This document shows, in pieces, positions 12,201-22,553 of a stretch of DNA of 64,000 bases. A model generated the notes under the pieces. The model searched no databases. It saw only the letters and a program-made list of their open reading frames with translations, and was not told the DNA's origin. Location of the stretch: assembly GCA_018806985.1 (NCBI GenBank), contig JADANN010000468.1:5998072-6062071 (forward strand), read 5' to 3'. Within the stretch, counting starts at the first letter, position 1; every line of letters starts with the position of its first letter. The position numbers were made by a program, and so were the translations under genes. The stretch is from Angiostrongylus vasorum. Lineage: Eukaryota > Nematoda > Chromadorea > Rhabditida > Metastrongylidae.

Positions 12201-14403
12201 ATGGCAGTGATCGATAGAACTAGATGAGAGACAGGTGAAACAAAGGACCCGCATGGTGTGATGGTGAGCGCGTCACTCCCCGGAGAGGACAATAGCGCGT
12301 TCGTTCTCCACCGCACACACCTGCGGTCCGGAGTTTTGCAAATATCTCAGCATCATTATGGTTGTTTCGCAAATAATACCCTGCCGTAAAAAACTAGTAA
12401 GAGGCAGTAAATAAAAAGTCAATATTATTATGTACTTTAACAAGACGGATGCTGCTACAACTAACCCCTATAAGAGCACCACTACGAGGATTCCAGAGTG
12501 AAACAACTCCACGAGAGTCCCCACTCGCTAGAATGATGTCGTTGAAGAAGCAACAACTCCATACTATAGTTGGTAAACGCTTCTCCTTAAATGTTAAATG
12601 TCAGAGAATTGACCTCAAAAAGAGAATGGAACCACACAAACTTCCACCTTTCTAGCTACCACCAAGTTATGGACGACAATATTGTTTTTAACCACAAATA
12701 TATTATCCATAGCTCCGACAGCTATCTGAAACAATAAACAAATCTTAATAAATGAGAAGAAAATACACTGAAAAAAAGCGCTTTGTTTATAACAGTAGAA
12801 GACATAAATTACTACCCATGTCGTTTTTAATTCCAAATTTCTCGCCTTTTTTTCCACATATTGTTTAAAAAAAAATTCCACAGTAGTCACATTTTTTTAA
12901 CCTAGTGAAAAAAAATCGCTTTCGAAAGACAAAATAAAAGAGCTAAAAAAGGTAGTACCAGATTGTTGAGGCTGCAAACACAAAACAGTCTTTGATCCAC
13001 ACCAAGGGATAGCGTTGATAATACGAAAAACTCATTGAGTCCAAATATGTAGAGGGTAGCTGAATGGGACACAAGAGCAGCACGAGAATCGTCGATAGCG
13101 CACGAAGACCACAATGTAGTCGGACAAACCTGTTGTCGCTAAATGACGCATGCCCTTCCACTAGTACATCCACATAAGAATATTTAACTGAAGATTCAAC
13201 ACTAAGAGAACATACTTTCATATTGTCAGTATGAGGATCAGCAATGGTAACGGATCCATTCAAATGAGTGCAGAAAATTCGCTCCCCAACGAAACACACA
13301 GATTCTATGCCACCACTATCCGGGCAGATTACCTACAACACTATCTGGGAAGAAAGCATTACTTGCGAAAGCAAAAGCCTAGTCTAAAATAAATTCTTAG
13401 TTTTGCAAACACTTCATCACAAAGACTATATAAAATACTGTACCTATTGTACAAAAAAACCATTATAAGCACCACATTGTTACTAAGAAGTATTCGATTT
13501 TACAAGAACGTGAATCTGAACTAATGAGAAAAAACCAAATACGTATTCGCCTTTTTCTTATCTGATTCGATAAGGAACCGTGAAAAAAGTAAGAAATGTT
13601 AAGTTTTAATGCCACTGCGTACGGAGGAATTCATCAGTGTCTGATCCAACTTCGTAATTAAGACAAAACGAAAATTATCTTACCTTCTCATGGACACATA
13701 ACCAACCACACAAAATGTTGTATTGCTCGAGAATATCACTACCCATTCTGCAATGATCCCAACTCATGTATGACCAATTTGAAAGGATAAAGAATAGAAC
13801 TCTCTGTGTTGATCAATCCCTGAGGGATGGTCCACGAATTTGAATTCATTAAGCATGGTTTGGAGGTGACTGAATGCATATCTGGCCTTTACAATGACTG
13901 TGGTGGCCTACCGATGTATCCAGCCAGTGGTGCTATCCTCCCAGGCAAGTCTGGTAGCAATTTGCCGACCCCGAAGGGGTGAAAGGAATGGTGAGCCAGG
14001 GACACGAGGATCGATCCCATGTGTGTGTTGCACGGCGCCTCCGACCACTGCGCCACATGCGCCCTGTGACCGATTTAACCACTGCAGATCCAACTCTTAA
14101 GGAGCAGTTCGCAAAGATACAACTAGCTGTTTACCAATGCCAGCGTTAGTTGGATATCGGTCCTTGAACATGTTGATAAAGATAACAAGGTTCTATCCAA
14201 CTAAAAGCGCAGGCACTGGATCGAATATATTGACAGAAGAAATCAAAAACAGAAACAGAAACACAAAGACAGGAAGCTTAAAAGGAAACTTACGGCAGGT
14301 TGTTCTTTCTTGACACGATGAGCTTCCCCATGCCTTCGTGTATAGCCATTGCATGAACGGTCATTCTCTCAATCCGAACATCTCTGCGACTTTCTACTTC
14401 CAT
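9261..14403 (-). CDS. utp4: UTP4 / cirhin, WD40 protein of the small-subunit processome
   Basis: UTP4 is a two-propeller WD40 subunit of the t-UTP (UtpA) complex that binds nascent pre-rRNA in the nucleolus for 18S processing. Thirteen exons join with matching phases into 622 residues: 14403-14294, 13747-13684, 13332-13216, 13129-12959, 12725-12648, 12585-12466, 11573-11472, 11396-11316, 11187-10713, 10201-10100, 9968-9841, 9778-9629, 9431-9261. Family marks, in order: KLIVSRK near the start; ILASGDSRGVVSLWNPRSGA; DILCLAIGEGRIHAAGVDP; RDVRAMACYDDK; GGVAQLAVSYCGRFVAVI; and a C-terminal KLKKFGQQ matching the KKFG end of cirhin. Length compares with 686 in human. I chose the ATG at 14403 because a pyrimidine-rich run ends in GGAAG just before it, a likely trans-splice site; an in-frame ATG at 14412 is the alternative. 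Exon 2 is the least certain. SINEs occupy several introns. Confidence 0.88.
12105..12412. mobile_element. Family S2 inverted pair (foldback form)
   Basis: Two arms of about 65 bp face each other: ATGATGCTGAGATATTTGCA from 12122 and its complement near 12335-12355, each extending into GCGGTGGGGAACGAACGCGC. The right arm carries a tRNA-like A box (TGGTGTGATGGTGAGCGCG). It lies in the intron between UTP4 exons 6 and 7. Confidence 0.7.
13808..14078 (-). mobile_element. tRNA-derived SINE, family S1
   Basis: On the minus strand: A box TGGCGCAGTGGTCGG (14055-14041), B box GGATCGATCC (14017-14008), then the S1 body with CCCCTTCGGGGTCGGC and CAGACTTGCCTGGGAGG. It sits in intron 1 of UTP4, same orientation as the gene. 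A closely similar copy is at 26.0-26.25 kb. Confidence 0.85.
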
Positions 14404-14685
14404 TTCTTCCATCAAAAAAGAAAAAAAAGAACAAACAAATAAACAGCCAATTAGATTGTGCGACAACATCAGTGTTCAATAAGAAATACCGTGAAACATG
14501 ACGGTTAATATACCGCTTCGATAAGTCTCATTAGCATTTATTGAATAAATAAAACTGTAAACAACAGCGTGCACAGAACAGTGGTCCTTACCACAAAATC
14601 CGAGAGGTATACATGTGATTCCGAAAATTCCACTTCAAACAAGTAGTTAAACGACTTCATTCCTCAAGGAAATAGTGCATCCAAA
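14404..14685 (-). promoter_or_regulatory. hmp-2/UTP4 intercistronic region, operon-like
   Basis: Only 282 bp separate the hmp-2 stop from the UTP4 start. An AATAAA lies at 14542-14537, about 150 nt past the hmp-2 stop, and a T-rich run followed by AG precedes the UTP4 ATG. In Caenorhabditis this arrangement usually means one polycistronic transcript resolved by SL2-type trans-splicing. That is inference; no spliced-leader evidence is available from genomic sequence. Confidence 0.45.
14537..14542 (-). terminator. Poly(A) signal for hmp-2
   Basis: AATAAA on the minus strand about 150 nt after the hmp-2 TAA. Confidence 0.6.
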
Positions 14686-17600
14686 TTACAGATCAGTATC
14701 AAACCAGCTGCTATTATTAGGGGGCGTTGGAAAGTGATCAATGCGCTCCATTCCGTGTACTGGGTACATTTCACCAAAGAGCTCTGGTTCGAGTCCATCT
14801 CGCTGCCATCCAGACGATAATTCCGGGTCGAGATCCTAAAAAAAGTTTATTAGAAAAGAGCAGTCGAACTGTACGTTTCGATTTCATTTCAATGAGAGTA
14901 CCTAAGCTAAAAAACACAAGTAAGAAAACACTTGCTTGCTTGTATGGAATAGGCTTGTCATTTTCTAAATTTTTCAGTACGCCAGACGCATATGTGGCAA
15001 CAGATTTATGCTCAGATCTCATAGCCTCGACTAAGATTGGAGTGACACCTACAAAACACAGACATAAAGTGAAATTTTCAAAAAGTATATGAAACTCAAA
15101 GAACTCAGTCCGATACCAGCATCATCAACATTTCTTGCGCCTTCCGCAGTTTTACTCAACTGGTACAGAAGCCCCAACAATTCACGTTCGAGAAGTTCGT
15201 CTTCTGAGCCAGACACCTCAACCTCAATATTTTAAACACCAAAACTGACAGAAAATATCAAGGACATGTTCCACACTCACATCGCTTCTCGAGAGAAATT
15301 CAATAATTAAAGGAATGAAAGTTGGGTCAGCGCATAACTGGGCTGCCACGGCCGGATGCGAGGCCAACTGGTGAAGAGCGGATACGGCACCTTCTACCAC
15401 GCCCCATATGGGCACTCCATCGCTTTCCGCAGTTGGATCTTCACGAATAGTCGCAGCTGCACGACCAAGAATATCCACTGTTAACGATACAACAGTTTCC
15501 CCTCTAACAGTTACCTCCTAGCAAAATAACCTTTATATGAAGTGTAGATGCTATGGAAATATCACTGATATTTAATGTAACCTAGCATCCAACCTGCGTG
15601 AGTTCTACGAGGTTAGCGCGAAGAAGTGCAGAGTTACGGATAACACCAAGAGCCGCTTTAATCACTGGAGCGCGTAGAGTTGCCAACAACTGCAGAAGTA
15701 TTGGAAAGCTTCTACACAAACGAAGATCTTGCTGAGCCTATAAAACCTGACACTTTATAAGTATCAAACTGTAGACATAAAATTACAGGTAGTCATCCGA
15801 AACGGAAGCGTATACGACAAACGGCTAATGCACCTGTTCAGCAAATGAGTGTCTAGCAGTGCAGTGACGAAGAGCACACAGTGCAGGTTCGGTCGCTTCT
15901 TCAACGTCCGGAAAGCGATTAATTGCCTCTACTAGAGACTCAACCCCACGATTAGAACACAGCTGCAAATTTAATGTCAAGTGTATTCTTACCAATATAA
16001 AAAGGGACTGTGGTAAAAGATGACCATATCGTGAGGAAAAGATTTAATTCAATTTGACCGAATGCAAATGTTTTTTTAAGGACAAATCTCAATCTTCCAA
16101 TAAGTTGATGAAATAGAAACCTCAGGGAACTTACTGTCTGCTTGTTTCGAACATTATTGCAAGTCAAATTACTTAATATTCCACAAGCACACGATGTCTG
16201 AGCAGCATCAGCGACACGAATGATCTCTAACAGTCTGACCACCTGAATAACACAAAGACAATAATAACAAGTAATACTACCTCGAAAAAAGATGTAACAA
16301 TGACACAAATAAAATGGGAAGGAAAATCTGAATTTCCAACCAGAGGTGCTAAGTTATCCTCGTTTGTAGCCGCATCTGAAAGATTTCGTAACGCTACAAG
16401 TATTGCCAACAATACTCGATCATCCGTGGCTGCGCACATTTCCTTGTACAATGCCGGTAGACAACCAAGGCTAATAAGAGCCGCTTTGTTCTGTTGACAC
16501 ACTGACAATGATCTTACACAACGAATAACAGTATACATTAATTTAGGAAAGTCTGTGTAGTGGTTAAGAATTTGAACCAGTGTCTGCGGTCCGCCCAGAG
16601 ACAGAAACACAATTTTTGACTGTGGATCATCTGGAAGTAGTAATCATCGAGATAACTCGGCGGAGTTTTGTGACAAAATTGAACAGTCAGAAAAAATATC
16701 CAATATTCTATACTTTTGAATTTTCCATGTTATGGAACTTACCTAAAAGAAGGAAGTAAAGACTATCAGCTACGAGTGCGAGGAATTTCCAATTGCTTTT
16801 AAGGAGCAAAGGTGCAAGTGCTTCTATCGCTCCAAGTATACGAGCTTGAGCCTTCACAGTATCCACATGCATTAGGAGATTACGAAGAGTAGTTACAGCG
16901 TATTGGACCACCGTATCTAGTGGGCAGTAGAGCATTCGAATCAATTCCGCCACACCACCAGATCGAAATATCTGCATTCGCCCTTGAGGATGTTCGGAAA
17001 TATGGCTTAGTGCTCCAATAGCATCGCGTTTCACATTCATATTGTCGCTTCTGGATAAGAAAATATGTAATAAAGTACACTTGGAATCGCAGGGATGTTA
17101 ACGCAATCCTTTAACCTTAACAAAGTATTCGAATTGGCACAAAGACAGGCTACTTTCGCACACAGATCTGAAGAATGACCAGAGCTAGCAATTAACTTCT
17201 ATGTAATACCCACTTGCAAACTTTGATTAAGGCATCAATTAAAGCCGGGTACGAAACAATGCTACGATCCTCCTTAGAAATGAGATACACACGCTGCACT
17301 GCGCGTGCCACCACTGCCTGGAAGAAAAACACGAAGATGAAGCATAGTGGCAACAAATAATAACGCATCGTAGGCAAAAAATTTTTAAAATACTCTGATC
17401 CACCTCGTCACGGTCAGAAATTAGATCGATTAGATCAGGGACAGGAAGAGCACTGATGTCGGAAGTCCCTTCGAATGCAAGAAGGTCAACCACAGCCGTT
17501 TTTAACAAACGAGTTGGAACGGCCATCTATAATCTCGGTAATTAAACGAGAATGAGCGGCTGCTTAGAAAAGGCCCACAGAAAACGTTTTTAAAAAACCT

Positions 17601-18483
17601 GTTCTACAATAGTGGTACGAGAAGGTATACTGGAAGATGGTCCGGCTTCATTTTCAGGAAACATAGCTGCACGTATGCGGGAGGAACGACTTGCAGTATA
17701 CATCATATCCGCATCTACAAGTACCCACTTACAAGGCTCCCCAGTTTGCTGATACTAGAACACACTAGTTAACATGACACTGGAAAACACCTTTATTGCG
17801 TAACAACGGCAACGTAAATGTGGTGAAAAGATGACTACCTTTATTTACACTAAGCACCCTCTATAGGCTATCATAATTGAAGGTACTGACATAAAGAAGC
17901 GAGTTCAAAGATTACATTGAAATACAACCATCCCGATTCTAAATAAATATATGTAGTCTTATATTACATCAAACAACTAAGATGTTCATTGTAAAGAATA
18001 ACTTCAAATACTGTGAAAACATGTAGTTAAATTGTCGAGTTTACACGAGGTTGATAAATACATTTATTCAGCTAAGTTTCGACGTCTTCGTCTCCATCAC
18101 AGCCTAAAGATGAACAGCCTGACTCTGACTCTGACTCTGACGTCAAAGCGTTAACCGAATAAATGCATTTATCATCCTCGTGTAAGCTTAACAATTTAAA
18201 CACATGCTGATCATTTTTCCTACCGAGGTTAAATGACGGTCGGTTTGGAAACTGTGAAAATAGATAAATAGATGCTACTAGAAGAAAACAGGTATAGAAC
18301 ACGAGTACTGTATAATCTCATTCTTTAGCCTAGCATTTCTGCAGCCAAAAGTAGAAGATGTAAAGATGAATTACCTTGGTAAGCACGATAAAGGTCATTT
18401 ATGTAATCGGAGCCATTGTTGATGCCTGCGCCAATATTCATAGACTGTACCTGATTCCCAACTACTAGCACGTCACCTCGCAT
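14686..18483 (-). CDS. hmp-2: Beta-catenin of the HMP-2 type (adherens junction)
   Basis: HMP-2 links the cadherin HMR-1 to alpha-catenin HMP-1 at epithelial junctions in nematodes. Exons, with phases that match: 18483-18451 (likely first, ATG directly behind TTGTTCAG), 17754-17599, 17526-17404, 17317-17214, 17047-16743, 16630-16341, 16242-16135, 15962-15834, 15737-15594, 15517-15281, 15222-15117, 15048 to about 14930 (donor unresolved), 14835-14686. That gives about 665 residues, close to the C. elegans protein. An N-terminal SSRIRAAMFPE block (the alpha-catenin-binding neighbourhood) is followed by armadillo repeats: MAVPTRLLKTAVVDLLAFEG, RDAIGALSHISEHPQG, FLSLGGPQTLVQIL, ALRNLSDAATNEDN, CGILSNLTCNNVRNKQT, EPALCALRHCTARHS, IKAALGVIRNSALL, DGVPIWGVVEGAVSALHQLA. 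The protein ends GWQRDGLEPELFGEMYP ... WFDTDL, the conserved PDZ-binding tail. The short N-terminus and intact repeats argue for HMP-2 rather than BAR-1, WRM-1 or SYS-1. The first exon and exon 12 donor are the weak points. Confidence 0.93.
18072..18250. repeat. Family G repeat fragment
   Basis: Contains GACGTCTTCGTC, a short CTGACT array (about 18119-18139), AGCGTTAACCGAATAAATGC and GGTTAAATGACGGTCGGTTTGG. The same blocks occur at 32.58-33.0 kb and 33.78-34.13 kb. It lies between the first and second hmp-2 exons. Confidence 0.55.
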
Positions 18484-18880
18484 CTGAACAAAACTGAACG
18501 AAAGACACGAAACCATGTAACTTCTAGTTGGTAGCAGCACAGGTAGAGCACCACCTAATGGACAAGGCTATTCCGAAAGATGGCAGAAAAACATGAAATC
18601 TTCCAAAAACGATCAAAAAGGAAAACTTGAAATTGCTAGGAAATTGAAAATAGTGGAGAAAAGAAGCCGACGGACAAACAAAAAGCACAGCTTTAGATCG
18701 CTTGAACAGCATCACCAATCAAAAGTCACAAAAGCAATTTCGATGAGAAAAACTAAATCGTGAAGCTTTGACGGTATGGCTCAAACCCACCAACAAGATA
18801 ATGGAATGAACCCTATAGAATCAACAAAACTTACGTGGTTATCTTATCCATAGAAAGACTTTGCACAAAATGATGTGAAA

Positions 18881-18886
18881 TTTATT
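18881..18886 (-). terminator. Poly(A) signal for the ARMC1-like gene
   Basis: AATAAA on the minus strand, about 250 nt past the stop codon at 19137. Confidence 0.5.
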
Positions 18887-19136
18887 CGCAGTATATCATA
18901 CAATAGAACATTAGAACACTGAAACAAGTAAATATACAATATGATGACAGATCAGAACATTTACGAGATTATGTGAACCAGTAACACCACAGAAAAGATG
19001 TTCAAAAAAAGGCAGCGCACGTTCAAACCCTTAATGAAGTTGAAAGATCCCAGTGAATCCTTCCCTTGATATCAGTAGGTATGAAGCAGTACAACACAGT
19101 TGGGAAATAAACAGGCATCTCTAGAGCACATGTACA

Positions 19137-21478
19137 CTACCACAACGAACTTTTCACAAAGGCAGAAAACGTGCTGAACCAGCCACCCTGTCTACGACCA
19201 CCAACAAACTCGTTGGTGACAACGCATGAATTTGGGTCCAATGGTTCTAGGTCGTCTAAGTAGTCAGGTAATTTCATAGCCTGTAACAAAACTATCGTCT
19301 GTACTATTGAACGAAATCATTTATGGTGACAACCACTAACCGCGAAGGAAATCAACAAAACACCGTGTGCAACAAACCTTTTTCTCCCGTTCGCTAGCAT
19401 ATATCTTAAAATGTTCATCGACGCCATCTATTTTTACAACCTGAGTTACCATATCACAACCACAATCAAGAAGCAAGTCAGTTATGTCCTAAAGTATGCT
19501 ATTGCTTCTTTCGTATTAATCTGCCCTCGAAAGAACGCAACAAGACAGTGTGAACCACTGACAATAGCATCAACGGTAAGCACTGTACGAATAGTTGCTC
19601 TGTTAGTGGCCAAATTGAAGTAGATACTGATGACTCCTTTTTTGGCCAAAATACGACGTTCAATCTCAGTTTTTAACTCCTCAGGCAATTCATCGAACTC
19701 GTAAATCAGTTGCTTAGATTTACGCGCAACAAACTTTCGGGAAACAGGTGCTTTATCATCGTTATCGACAAAATTATTATCCCTGGAAACATTTGTTGTC
19801 GAGGTGACCACATCTCTAAATTACAAATAAACTTTAAATATATGCGCTCAATACTCCGGGATGAGTTTCAACCAAATGGAGCCACAAAAAGCCGGAAAAA
19901 GTTTCTGCCACAATTTCAGTGAATTCTTCGCACACCGAAAGACATGTATAGCAACTAACTTGTTATTGGCCACTCTGCCTTGGGAAGCTTTAAGGCGGGA
20001 GACCACTATTAGAATATTGTAGATGATGTTGGGCGGAAACGACTGCTCAGCTGCTTTGGAGAGATTTTCTTCAAGACCAAAAATGTTATTCAAAATTCTC
20101 GCATCATCTGGATTTTCCGATAGATACAGAAGAATCTGGAAAAATAACATGCATATAAATATTTCAGCAAAGAGGAGAAAATTATTATAGATGACAAAAA
20201 CCATAAGGATGGAGAGGAAATAAGAAATACAAGGACGGCAAATGACAATAGAATATCAACAGATTACGGTTGTAAACACAGAAATCGTTTGCAATATGAC
20301 TCCATAGTAGCTAAGCAAATTAACTGTACCAATTTCAAAGCCTTATAACCTTGCCATACTTATACGCTCACTGTATAAATGAATAAAAAATGCACATCAC
20401 TCTCACTGGCTACCTAAAAACATTCGTTTCCTGACAAGTCTGCAAAAGGCAGTTTCTCGAACTCGCCTATTCGCCTTCACCGTTTCCGCCTGAACTTCTT
20501 GGTTCTTTTAATACAACGAAACATAGAGGATCGTTTCTAATGAAAAAGAACATGATGTTTCTTCTATAATGGGGCACTTCGGCAGCTATGCATCGGTTTT
20601 ACTTTACACCGTATGTGCAAATAATTATGTACCATTCAATGGATCATTGCGACTCACCACAGCTGCGTTAACGTTAAAATAAAAAATAAGAATATGAGCA
20701 CTGTAAACACTTTTATTTACTGCCTATTACAACATTTCACGGCAAGGTATTACGTGTGATACAACCAAAACGATGCTGAGATATTTGCAAAACTCCGGAC
20801 TGCAGGTGCCTACGGTGGCGATCAAAGATGCTATCACCCTTTCCGGAGCTAATGCATTCACCACCACACCATGCCGGTCCTTCATTTCGCATTTCTCTTA
20901 GCTAGTTTTTCTATCTACCAGTGCCACCAGCAATCACCCGTATGGTCCGGTGGTGAACCCGTTAGCCTCTGGAAAAAGTAACACTGCGTTCGTTTCCCAC
21001 TGCGGACACATATGGTCCGAAGTTCTGCAAATATTTCAGCATTATTGTGGTTGCAGCACACATAATATGAGCACCATTCTTTTGACAGGGAATTGCTAGA
21101 ACAAGTAATGGCAAAACCTGCACAGGCAGGCAAATAGTTAACAGCTAATAGATCATGGAATAAAAGAATAGAGAATTAGAATCACAAATATGTTCTTCAT
21201 CTAATACGAACTACAAAATATCGCAACATTCTAACCGACCTTAACAATGTAAGTCATGACAACAACACGTTCATCCTCGAGCAAACTATTTAGGATATGC
21301 AGAAAGGTCTCATCCTGCAAATAGTAAAGGCAGAATCTTATAAATGAATAAATATACAAACAAATATCGAAAAAAAAACCACCACCTTAAGTATGACAGG
21401 CCTCTGATTTGGCTTTGAACATAGTTTAAGATAGGTTTTTAGTGTTGATGTGATTTTATCCTGATCAGAATCTCCCAT
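19137..21478 (-). CDS. armc1: ARMC1-like armadillo protein
   Basis: Six exons join in exact phase: 21478-21386, 21314-21240, 20135-19960, 19815-19563, 19488-19378, 19280-19137, giving 283 residues against 282 for human ARMC1. Human ARMC1 is an armadillo-repeat protein linked to the mitochondrial MICOS/SAM contact machinery and mitochondrial distribution; the worm role is inferred by homology. Visible marks: MGDSDQDKITSTLKTYLKLC at the start; an armadillo-like stretch MTYIVK + ILLYLSENPDDARILNNIFG; the second, HMA-like (ferredoxin-fold) segment ELPEELKTEIERRILAKKGV then ISIYFNLATNRATIRT and DCGCDMVTQVVKIDG; and a C-terminal LPDYLDDLEP followed by GGWFSTFSAFVKSSLW, matching the family's tryptophan-rich amphipathic end. 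The stop is 0.65 kb upstream of the hmp-2 start, same strand. Confidence 0.85.
20695..21115. mobile_element. Family S2 inverted pair, diverged
   Basis: Left arm CGATGCTGAGATATTTGCAA near 20773; right arm complement TTCTGCAAATATTTCAGCAT near 21025. It has ACCACCACACCATG and CAGCAATCACCCGT blocks in the middle. It sits in the intron between exons 2 and 3 of the ARMC1-like gene. Confidence 0.6.
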
Positions 21479-22509
21479 TATATCTGAAAGAAAGAACAAG
21501 TTTATTCTCCCTATGATCCCTATGAACACTGTTTATTCTACGTATATAACCTTTAAAAAGTCGAGAGTCAAAAAGAGGAAGAAAAATGTACAAGGAAGAG
21601 AAGTCAGGATGTAGAAAGGCAAGAAATATTACGCATAAGGTCAAGTGGAATTCACCGATCACAAAGAGGAACAAAGAGTGAAATGATGTTTACTAAGAGA
21701 ACAAGTTATATACAGCCAACCACCAACGATAAGGAAGAGTGGATAGCACGCACTCAGACTAAATAGGTGGGCAAATTGAGGATTGTTACATTCGTTTTGC
21801 ATTGGAGCGCGAAGTTCTTTCGAGAAAAGAGTGGGCAAGTGAACAGTAAAACAGTAACAGAAACAATCGGCGGATTACGACGAGCACAAAACCCGTGGAG
21901 AAATGGCCCATGTGGCTAATAGATGTTCATAACTTTAAAATAATTACAAAAAAGGGAGTGGTTCACTTGTGCCTTCAGATGCGCCAACATTCGGCTCCAC
22001 TAAGGGTTATTCAATGCATCTTTGGCTGTGTAGTAACTTGATGAGTTCACAGACATATCAAGCTACGGTTTTCTCTCCCTCCTAGATGAGTTTGATAACA
22101 AATAGCCGACCTCCGAAGGAATGGGTTTGTTTTGTCCGTGACCTGGCATCCAGCTCTCTACCCTGTATTCATTGCCGCGCTCCTCTACACGCGCCCTTAC
22201 AGTAGTTAACTCAAGGAAACGAAATACAATAGCGACCAATCAGAGACATTCCAAAATCAGAATTTTCGGGTAACGAAGTCAACTTTTTGTGGAGAATGGC
22301 ATTTGTAGGTGGGAAACAGCACCGGTATTGAACGTACCTCACTAGGAAGTGACTTTTAAGAGCTGTCAACTGCCACAATACCAATGGTATCTATGGATCC
22401 CTATAAAAGCAAATCATTTGTGATGAGGTGTTTTCACAATACGTGAGCGATCTGTAGTGCATCCTTGAAATTACTTCTTGCTTTATCATAACCAATTGAG
22501 ATAAACGGT

Positions 22510-22515
22510 TTTATT
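22510..22515 (-). terminator. Poly(A) signal at the 3' end of the large gene
   Basis: AATAAA on the minus strand, about 40 nt past the stop codon at 22554; this supports that stop as a true gene end. Confidence 0.45.
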
Positions 22516-22553
22516 TTTTAATTATGACAACAAAAACTATACCTTAAGGAAAA

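Noticed and set aside
18072..18302. Minus-strand frame ending DGDEDVET, with Ser-Glu repeats
   Set aside because: It coincides with family G and its CTGACT run, and is not connected to hmp-2 in phase.
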